From: Planctomycetota bacterium | GTDB lineage: Bacteria > Planctomycetota > UBA1135 > UBA2386 | DNA length: 64,000 bases | Reading direction: 5' to 3' | Assembly (NCBI GenBank): GCA_028281765.1 | Contig: JANQJF010000050.1 | Span: forward strand, 151,532-215,531 | Part shown: in pieces, positions 57,993 through 64,000 of the stretch | Position numbering within the stretch: the stretch's first letter is position 1 | Layout of the letters: each line of letters begins with the position of its first letter | Notes under the pieces: generated by a model | What the model was told of the DNA's origin: nothing | Databases searched by the model: none | The model's input: only the letters and a program-made list of their open reading frames with translations | Made by a program: the position numbers and the translations under genes

Positions 57993-60554
57993 CTAGAGTT
58001 CGAGCCGGTGCAGTGGCCCCGGTGCCAGATTCACGGGCACTTTGCGAACGACTCGGTCGTCACGCAGCAGCACGATCCGAACGGTGTTGTCCCGCACCGC
58101 GAACACCTCGGAGTCGCCGTTACGCGACAGCCGCATCGTCCGGACCCGCTGTCCGAACTTGAAGTTGGTAGGCCAGATGTGGCCGCGCTGATCCGTGTCG
58201 TCTTCGACCGCCACTGCCTCGGCTTCACCGGGTGATCGCAGCGAGATCTGAACGCGAACCTGGCGTTCGACGACGAGGTCGAGGCGGCCGTTGACGATGG
58301 GCAACGTGTCCTCGCCGTAGCCGATGTCGAGGGGGAAGATCTCGGGCGAGTCGATGCGGAACCAGACACCATCCGGTGGAACGCTACCGAGGCTGAAGGT
58401 GCCGTCGTCGCCGGAGCGAACCACCGAGTGCATGAGCGAAGAGAAGCGGAGGCGTCGACCCGCGTGATGGATCGGCATCACGTTGGCGAGCCGGCGGATC
58501 GAGGCGTCGGATACCGGCGTGCCACGTCGGTCCACGACTCGGCCTTCGATGTCACGGAGAACGCTCAGGTCGATGGTGATCTCGTTGCTCGTCGATCCGG
58601 CCTGGCACTCGACGACCGCGCTGCGGGCCATCGTGCCCGCGTCGAGAGCCGCGAGGCGATAGCTGCGATCGACGAGCCGGTCGATGACGAAGTGGCCGTC
58701 CTCATCGGCGGTGACTTGGACGCCGCGCGCGCGTTGGGAACCCGAGCGCAGCGCCTCGACGACCTGGCCGCCTTCGATCGTCGAGAAGAAGGTCGCGTCT
58801 TCGAGCCAGACGATCGCGCGGGGGATCGGTCGGCGGTCGTGATCCACCACCGTGCCGGCGATCGATCGGCTCGCCGGGCCCAGGACGATCTCGACGAACG
58901 GTGGGAACCGTTCGACGCCAGTCTCGGGATCGACGGGGATGGCGAAGAATCCGGGCTGGCGACCGTCCGCGACCGCGACGATGCGGCGCGGGACGTCGCC
59001 GAACACCGATTCGAAGCGGCGGTTGCCGCCCAGTTCCGGGTCGGCGTCGAGCTCGAACCGGCCCTCGCTGTCGGTGAGGGCGACGAGTCCACCGAGAGAA
59101 ACACGTGCGCGAGCAACGACCGCTCCGGAATCGGGTTCGCGCACGATGCCCTGGAGCTGAGACCGGCTCGGTGGCCGGCGGGCCAGTCGGACCTCGACGA
59201 TGCCGAAGTCGTGCTGCATCTCGGCGATCTCCACGCCCGACCGCCGCCAGGTCTCGAAGCGCGGATGTTCGACGACGAGCCAGGCCAGGTCGGCGGCGGT
59301 CGCTACTCGCGTCGAGAACTCTCCCGTGGACTTGGAGTCGACGATCGGCACCTGCCATTTGGAATGCTCGAACGCGGTTGACGTCTGCGCGCGCACCTCA
59401 TCCTGATCGACCTCGATGCGGACGCGGGCGTCGGCGATCGGGTATCCCGCGCGGTCGGTCACGCGGCCATCGACGGCGATTGCGCGCGCGCCGATCACGG
59501 TCATCGTGCGAGTTTCGTGCTGGGCAGGCATTCCCTCGAACAGCGTCATCCAGCCGGGTTCGCCGAAGCGGATGCGTCCGGCTTGTGTGATCGGCAGCTC
59601 GGCCCGGCCGGAGTCGTCGGTCGTCGCCTCGGTGTCGGCGGGGCCGACGATGCGGACTCCCGTCGCCGGCCTCCCTTCGACGTCGAACGCGAGCACGCGC
59701 GCGACGCCCGGCTCGTCGATCGGTTGATGGGCCGGTGCGTGGATCGGGGCGGCTGGCGACTCGACTTCGCGACGTTCCGGGCGGTCCGCCCCGGTGTTTG
59801 GCGGCGCTGAGCGCAGCGGGGCGAGCGCCACGGTGGGGGGCGCTTCCTCGGACGGGAGAGCCGGTATGGAGTCGTGCTCATCCCAGACTGCGATGGCCGC
59901 AACGAATGCGATGGCGGCGAATCCCACCGTCACGAGTTTGGCTTTGGACATGGCAAACAGGATCATCGTGGAGCTGGCTGCGGCGGCTGGCGTCGACACG
60001 CCGGTCGGGGCACGGCCCAGCGCGGCGAGCCCGAGCACCAGTGACCGACGATCGCCTGAGGAGTCGCTGTCGAGAGCCGCGCGCAGTCGGGTTCGCGCTC
60101 GTGCGAGCCTGCTCTTGATCGTCGGTTCGGGTTCTCCGAGCCGTTCGGCGATCGCGCGCGGACCGAGATCGTCGTGGTAACGCATCAGAACGACTCGGCG
60201 CATTTCGACGGGCAGCTCGGCGACCGCGGTCGCGAGCCGTCGGCCGACGTCGAGTCGAGCGTCGAGGTGGGCGTCGAGTCCGGCGATGTCTTCGACTCGC
60301 TCCGGGCGTGCGGCTTGGCGTTCGTGGTGCGCGCGCCGGGTCGCGAATTTGCGCTCGTTCGACGCGATTCGGTGCACGATGCGTGCAAGCCAGGAACGCG
60401 GGCGTTCAACGTCCGTCGGCGCAGCCCGAAGCACCGCGAGCCACGTCTGCTGCACGAGGTCGTCGGCTGTAGCGGGGTCTCGGACGATGCTCGCCGCCAG
60501 GCGGCGGACGAAGTGCTCGTGTGCGAGTAGGCGTTCCACGTTGGTCGGGTTCAC
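57993..60554 (-). CDS. ECF sigma factor fused to membrane helix and carboxypeptidase-regulatory-like domains
   Basis: 853 residues from ATG 60554. Residues 1-165 are a complete ECF sigma factor: region 2 (VRRLAASIVRDPATADDLVQQTWLAVLRA, WLARIVHRIASNERK) and region 4 (LPVEMRRVVLMRYHDDLGPRAIAERLGEPEPTIKSRLARARTRLR, described here as a span). A membrane helix lies at about 206-224 (AKLVTVGFAAIAFVAAIAVW). The outer ~600 residues are beta-sandwich repeats of carboxypeptidase-regulatory type (RPATGVRIVGPADTEATTDD, DGRVTDRAGYPIADARVRI, IAGTVVDHDRRPIPRAIVW, EGRVVDRRGTPVSDASI). The sigma domain would face the cytoplasm and the repeats the outside, as in fused planctomycete ECF groups; release by cleavage is inference. 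Confidence 0.9.
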   Translation of the reverse strand: MNPTNVERLLAHEHFVRRLAASIVRDPATADDLVQQTWLAVLRAAPTDVERPRSWLARIVHRIASNERKFATRRAHHERQAARPERVEDIAGLDAHLDARLDVGRRLATAVAELPVEMRRVVLMRYHDDLGPRAIAERLGEPEPTIKSRLARARTRLRAALDSDSSGDRRSLVLGLAALGRAPTGVSTPAAAASSTMILFAMSKAKLVTVGFAAIAFVAAIAVWDEHDSIPALPSEEAPPTVALAPLRSAPPNTGADRPERREVESPAAPIHAPAHQPIDEPGVARVLAFDVEGRPATGVRIVGPADTEATTDDSGRAELPITQAGRIRFGEPGWMTLFEGMPAQHETRTMTVIGARAIAVDGRVTDRAGYPIADARVRIEVDQDEVRAQTSTAFEHSKWQVPIVDSKSTGEFSTRVATAADLAWLVVEHPRFETWRRSGVEIAEMQHDFGIVEVRLARRPPSRSQLQGIVREPDSGAVVARARVSLGGLVALTDSEGRFELDADPELGGNRRFESVFGDVPRRIVAVADGRQPGFFAIPVDPETGVERFPPFVEIVLGPASRSIAGTVVDHDRRPIPRAIVWLEDATFFSTIEGGQVVEALRSGSQRARGVQVTADEDGHFVIDRLVDRSYRLAALDAGTMARSAVVECQAGSTSNEITIDLSVLRDIEGRVVDRRGTPVSDASIRRLANVMPIHHAGRRLRFSSLMHSVVRSGDDGTFSLGSVPPDGVWFRIDSPEIFPLDIGYGEDTLPIVNGRLDLVVERQVRVQISLRSPGEAEAVAVEDDTDQRGHIWPTNFKFGQRVRTMRLSRNGDSEVFAVRDNTVRIVLLRDDRVVRKVPVNLAPGPLHRLEL

Positions 60555-60638
60555 GGCGCTACCGTTCGGACAACGGCGACGCCGAAGGGGATGCAGCGGA
60601 TTTGCGAGAAATCCGCGGCGACCAGCGTACAGGAAGTT

Positions 60639-61727
60639 CTACCCACCCACGGTCAAACGAACGGACTGCGACGATCCGAAGTCCAGCCCGGTGCCCCCGT
60701 GGTCGATCCACTGCACGTCGAAGAAGGTCTCGCACAGGATCGGCTCGTTCGGGATCGGGAGGACCACGCTCGCCGACCCGGCTCCGCCGCACGGCACGGT
60801 CATCCAAGGCGCGATGCAGAGCGCCGAGCCCGGCACGGTGGATCCGATCAACGAGAGAGGGATCGGGGCGGAGGCCTCGCCGATGAGCAGGCTGCAGAGG
60901 ACGCTGCCTGCGAGGTTGTCGGCGGCGATCGTCAAGTCGGTGCCGAGCTGTGGGGAGCTCCCCGCGAAGCCCAGCACGGGACCGCCGAGCGCGTGGTGGC
61001 CTGCGGGGCAACCGGGGTTCGGGACGATACTGCCGGTGGTGCACGGAAATGGGACGGAGGTGTCGAAGACCAGGTTGGTGTAGGAGCCTTCCGTGACTTC
61101 GTACAGATTGCCGTCGACAGTCTCGCCGACGAACGTCGGCGGGAAATCTTCTGGCGCGTGGCTATGGAACGTCAGTGTTGCGACGCCGCCGCCGGGAACG
61201 GTGTCCAATCGAATCCGAGTTACCGGAACCCAGCCGTTTGGCGGGACGCTACACAGCGACGAGCCGGCGCAGGTCGGCGGGTGAGGGTTGTTTCCGAACT
61301 CGCGGACCAGATAGCCGCTCCCACCGTCGAATGTGACGTTGATGCTGACGATGTGCTCGATCGATCCCACGGTCGAGTGGGGAAGGAAGAACGACGGCAG
61401 GCCTTCGGTCATCGTGAAGCCGGAGATGCTGCCCTCCTCCGCGACGTGCACGCTTCGGTCCGTCGGGTTCGACTCCGTGTGGTCGATCGGCGGAGACACC
61501 GGTGGAATCGCCGACGTGTTGACCGAGAATCGGTAGTTCTGGTGAGCCATGTAGAACGTCTCGGACGCGGAGCTCGCCTTGATCTCGATGTCGACGAGCG
61601 CCTCGTGAATCGCGGGATCGTTCTGGTGGAGGCGAAACCGCACGTCGTAGCGGCCGTTCTGGGCGGTCGCCAGGCCGGTTACGAGTGCGAGGCAGAGGGC
61701 GGTCGGCGCAGCGTGGAGATGGTTCAT
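60639..61727 (-). CDS. Exported protein with beta-rich C-terminal module, unknown function
   Basis: 362 residues from ATG 61727 with signal peptide MNHLHAAPTALCLALVTGLATAQ. The mature N-terminal ~220 residues are beta-strand-rich (YDVRFRLHQNDPAIHEALVDIEIKA, GSIEHIVSINVTFDGGSGYL) without a recognised motif. The C-terminal ~125 residues begin GCPAGHHALGGPVLGFAG and include LTIAADNLAGSVLCSLLIGEA and ASVVLPIPNEPILCETFFDVQW, the style of the module that also ends the di-haem peroxidase here. The upstream 39-codon extension has no signal-like start. It is divergent from the aminopeptidase gene. Confidence 0.75.
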   Translation of the reverse strand: MNHLHAAPTALCLALVTGLATAQNGRYDVRFRLHQNDPAIHEALVDIEIKASSASETFYMAHQNYRFSVNTSAIPPVSPPIDHTESNPTDRSVHVAEEGSISGFTMTEGLPSFFLPHSTVGSIEHIVSINVTFDGGSGYLVREFGNNPHPPTCAGSSLCSVPPNGWVPVTRIRLDTVPGGGVATLTFHSHAPEDFPPTFVGETVDGNLYEVTEGSYTNLVFDTSVPFPCTTGSIVPNPGCPAGHHALGGPVLGFAGSSPQLGTDLTIAADNLAGSVLCSLLIGEASAPIPLSLIGSTVPGSALCIAPWMTVPCGGAGSASVVLPIPNEPILCETFFDVQWIDHGGTGLDFGSSQSVRLTVGG

Positions 61728-61946
61728 GGGATCGTGGGTTGGAACACCGCGAAGCGCGGCTACCGGGGTCCACGCCGGATCGAGGCAGGGGCGGCAAGGA
61801 GAATCGAAGATTCTTCCATCGGGGCGCTGCATGCTGTTCGCCAATCAAGCCCGGTATCGCGCGTGCGCTCGACCGACCGGACGAGTCGGACGCGAGTTCG
61901 CGCGCGCCTCGGCCCGTATTGGTGGTCCATCCGCTACAAGAGTCGC

Positions 61947-63608
61947 ATGCCGCACCTCGGAATTCGGTCACTCCTATATGGCGTGAGTTGGCTCGCTGCC
62001 CTCGGCGCGTGTGCCACTCCGCAGAAGCCGATACCCGAGGGCTTCACGAAGCAGGACCAGCTCCGCGGCTCGGTGACGCCCGAACGGGCCTGGTGGGACG
62101 TCGTGCACTACGACCTGGCGCTGCGCGTTCTGCCCGAGACGAAGAGTCTCGAAGGGTTCAACACGATCACGTTCCGGACTCTCGGTGTTTCGGATCGGAT
62201 GCAGATCGATCTGCAGCCGCCGCTGAAGATCACGAAGGTCCTGCACGGGGACGCGGAACTGCCGTTCGAGCGGGAGGGCAAGGTCTATTGGATCGAGTTC
62301 GCAGCACCTCTGGAGAAGGGCACCGAGGATCGGATCCAGGTCTTCTACGCCGGCAAGCCCGTGCAGAGTCAACGGCCGCCGTGGAGCGGCGGACTCTCGT
62401 GGCGCAAGGACGAGAAGGGCAACCACTTCATCGCGACGACGTGCCAGGGTATCGGCGCGAGCATCTGGTGGCCCAACAAGGATCACGGCTACGACGAGCC
62501 GGACCGGGGGATGGACATCCGAGTCACGGTTCCGGAAGGCTTGACGGCCGTCTCGAACGGTCGGCTCGTCGGCCGATCGAAGGGCGAGCCGGAGGGCACG
62601 GCGAGCTTCCACTGGCGCGTGACGAACCCGATCAACAACTACGGCGTCAACGTCAACATCGGCAAGTACGTCTCGATCCCGTCGAAGTACGAGGGCGAGG
62701 GCGGCGAGCTCGACGTCGAGTACTGGGTGCTCGAGCACCACCAGGAGAAGGCGAAGAAGCAGTTCCGCGAGGTGCCGCGCACCTTGGAGGCATTCGAGCA
62801 CTGGTTCGGCAAGTACCCGTTCTACGAGGACAGCTACAAGATCGTCGTCGTGCCGTATCTCGGCATGGAGCACCAGAGCTCCGTGACCTACGGCAACGGC
62901 TTCCAGAACGGCTACCGCGGTCGCGATCTCAGCGACACGGGCGTCGGGATGAAGTTCGACTTCATCGTCGTACACGAATCGGCGCACGAGTGGTGGGGCA
63001 ACAACATCTCGATGAAGGATGCCGCGGACATGTGGATCCACGAGAGCTTCGCGAACTACGCCGAGAACCTCTTCGTCGAATACCACTTCACCGAGAAGGA
63101 GGCGCAGGACTACGTGATCGGCTGCCGTGCCTTGATTCGCAACGATCGCCCGATCATCGGGACGTACGGCGTCAACAAGTCGGGCTCGGGCGACATGTAC
63201 TACAAGGGTGGCAACATGCTGCACACGATGCGGCACGTGCTGAACGACGACGCGAAGTGGCGTGAGGTGCTGCGGAAGCTCAACCGGGAGTTCTGGCACC
63301 GCACGGTCGAGACGAAGGAGTTCGAGGAGTTCCTGAGTCGGGAGTGCGGGTTCGAGTTCGGCGGGATGTTCGAGCAGTACCTGCGGACGACGAAGATCCC
63401 AGTGTTGGCGTATTCGGTGACGGGCCGGACCTTGTCGGTGTCGTGGGACAACGTCGTAGAGGGCTTCGCAGTCCCTGTCGTGGTGCGGATCAACGGGAAG
63501 CCGCGGCGCATCACGGTCACTGAGCGACCGGCCGAGATCGAACTGACCAGCGAGCTGAAGTCCTTCGAGCTGGATCGGAACTTCTACATGACCGTGGAGA
63601 AGCGGTGA
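61947..63608 (+). CDS. M1-family zinc aminopeptidase, probable lipoprotein
   Basis: 553 residues from ATG 61947. The N-terminus ends in a lipobox (LGAC, Cys 22). The zinc site is H343-E-S-A-H347 followed 19 residues on by E366 (HExxH-x18-E), and the exopeptidase motif is GMEHQ in place of the usual GxMEN. A Tyr in [11 protein letters not shown] may be the transition-state Tyr. The large N-terminal beta-domain ([24 protein letters not shown]) and C-terminal beta-region are typical of M1 peptidases, but the usual helical ERAP-like domain is absent, so the enzyme is short. It should trim exported peptides outside the inner membrane. The next gene follows by 13 bp. Confidence 0.93.
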   Translation: MPHLGIRSLLYGVSWLAALGACATPQKPIPEGFTKQDQLRGSVTPERAWWDVVHYDLALRVLPETKSLEGFNTITFRTLGVSDRMQIDLQPPLKITKVLHGDAELPFEREGKVYWIEFAAPLEKGTEDRIQVFYAGKPVQSQRPPWSGGLSWRKDEKGNHFIATTCQGIGASIWWPNKDHGYDEPDRGMDIRVTVPEGLTAVSNGRLVGRSKGEPEGTASFHWRVTNPINNYGVNVNIGKYVSIPSKYEGEGGELDVEYWVLEHHQEKAKKQFREVPRTLEAFEHWFGKYPFYEDSYKIVVVPYLGMEHQSSVTYGNGFQNGYRGRDLSDTGVGMKFDFIVVHESAHEWWGNNISMKDAADMWIHESFANYAENLFVEYHFTEKEAQDYVIGCRALIRNDRPIIGTYGVNKSGSGDMYYKGGNMLHTMRHVLNDDAKWREVLRKLNREFWHRTVETKEFEEFLSRECGFEFGGMFEQYLRTTKIPVLAYSVTGRTLSVSWDNVVEGFAVPVVVRINGKPRRITVTERPAEIELTSELKSFELDRNFYMTVEKR

Positions 63609-63621
63609 GCGCGACGGGTCG

Positions 63622-63846
63622 ATGAGCAAGGAGCAACCGAGCAATCCGCTGCACGGAATCACGCTACGGATGATGGTCGAGGCGCTCGTCGAGCGGTTCG
63701 GGTGGGAGGAGCTGGGGCGACGGATTCCGATCCGGTGCTTTCAGTTCGACCCGAGCGTGAAGTCGAGCCTGAAGTTCCTCCGCAAGACGGAGTGGGCTCG
63801 CGCCAAGGTCGAAGAGCTGTACCTGCGCAGTTGCGCGCGTTCGTGA
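63622..63846 (+). CDS. VF530/DUF2132-type small DNA-binding protein
   Basis: 74 residues, ATG 63622. The sequence fits the VF530 family along its whole length: [21 protein letters not shown], then [31 protein letters not shown]. This small helical protein family is thought to bind DNA; function is unknown. It lies 13 bp after the aminopeptidase gene and 20 bp before the second MITE-like copy. Confidence 0.88.
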   Translation: MSKEQPSNPLHGITLRMMVEALVERFGWEELGRRIPIRCFQFDPSVKSSLKFLRKTEWARAKVEELYLRSCARS

Positions 63847-63866
63847 GTCTCTACAGGGGCAGAATC

Positions 63867-64000
63867 CTAGCGCGCCGCGTCCGAAGTCCGCATCATAAGT
63901 GACCGGCCATTCGACCCGCTCGCTGCGTTGCTGCTCCTCAACTTGTCCACTGACAAACCGTGTCGTCGCAGCGCCTTCCGAGCGAATCGACTGACACGGC
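63867..64000. mobile_element. MITE-like element, second copy, cut by the window end
   Basis: Starts CTAG at 63867-63870, then CGCGC in place of TGTCC, and from 63876 follows the 44622 copy almost base for base (CGCGTCCGAAGTCCGCATCA onward), with one 1-bp indel and about ten substitutions over ~124 bp. The right inverted repeat would lie beyond the window. Confidence 0.8.

Noticed and set aside
61974..63662. Minus-strand frame of 562 codons antisense to the aminopeptidase
   Set aside because: The plus strand has HExxH-x18-E and a lipobox; the antisense translation is featureless.

Overview
The window reads as chromosomal DNA of a GC-rich member of the Planctomycetota. The evidence is the gene content: a planctomycete cytochrome (PSCyt1-DUF1549-DUF1553) overlapping a DUF1501 gene, an ECF sigma factor overlapping a Ser/Thr kinase-TPR gene, an ECF sigma factor fused to a membrane anchor and carboxypeptidase-regulatory-like domains, a sulfatase, CotH/lamin-tail proteins, FG-GAP/ASPIC proteins, and many large exported proteins whose signal peptides end in AQ. 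I see no tRNA, rRNA, CRISPR array, prophage or transposase gene. Because of the GC content, most long antisense reading frames are shadows of real genes.

Layout. 1-4.8 kb: the end of an SGNH hydrolase, an intracellular protein built from about eight degenerate ~90-residue repeats, and a secreted protein. 4.8-7.9 kb: kinase-TPR and ECF sigma pair on the minus strand. 8.1-13.9 kb: a three-gene plus-strand operon (PSCyt1/DUF1549/DUF1553, DUF1501, transglutaminase-hydrolase) joined by ATGA overlaps. 13.9-23.0 kb: a very compact minus-strand MoxR-DUF58-Bat operon of eight genes, all joined by 4-nt NTGA overlaps, followed by a three-domain hydrolase/NTF2-like/histidine phosphatase. 23.2-37.5 kb: thioredoxin-fold TPR protein, sulfatase, FG-GAP/ASPIC protein, lectin-like IPT/TIG protein, two overlapping CotH-type genes and a Ser/Gly-repeat protein. 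37.6-42.9 kb: pyruvate kinase, a class II phosphodiesterase and a nucleotidyl cyclase-FHA protein in one apparent operon, and a GSDH-like sugar dehydrogenase with IPT/TIG domains. 43.2-49.2 kb: HIT protein, APH-like kinase, a 168-bp MITE-like element, a giant carboxypeptidase-regulatory-domain protein and a secreted protein. 49.4-64 kb: an unassigned exported protein, a thioredoxin-fold gene with an in-frame TGA (candidate selenoprotein), di-haem peroxidase, secreted and WD40-like proteins, an ornithine cyclodeaminase-family protein, the sigma-factor fusion, an M1 aminopeptidase, a VF530-type small protein and a second copy of the MITE-like element.

The strongest candidate for something new is the gene at 51596-52774. 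One reading frame runs through a TGA (51956-51958) that falls, without gaps, on the first cysteine of the CxxC of the thioredoxin_7/DUF255-like fold. The next most interesting items are the dispersed palindromic element whose terminal inverted repeats carry the stop codons of two convergent genes, the eight-repeat protein at 933-3323, the membrane-anchored sigma factor, and C-terminal beta-rich modules shared by several otherwise unrelated exported proteins. All family assignments are from reading motifs by eye; no database search was run.
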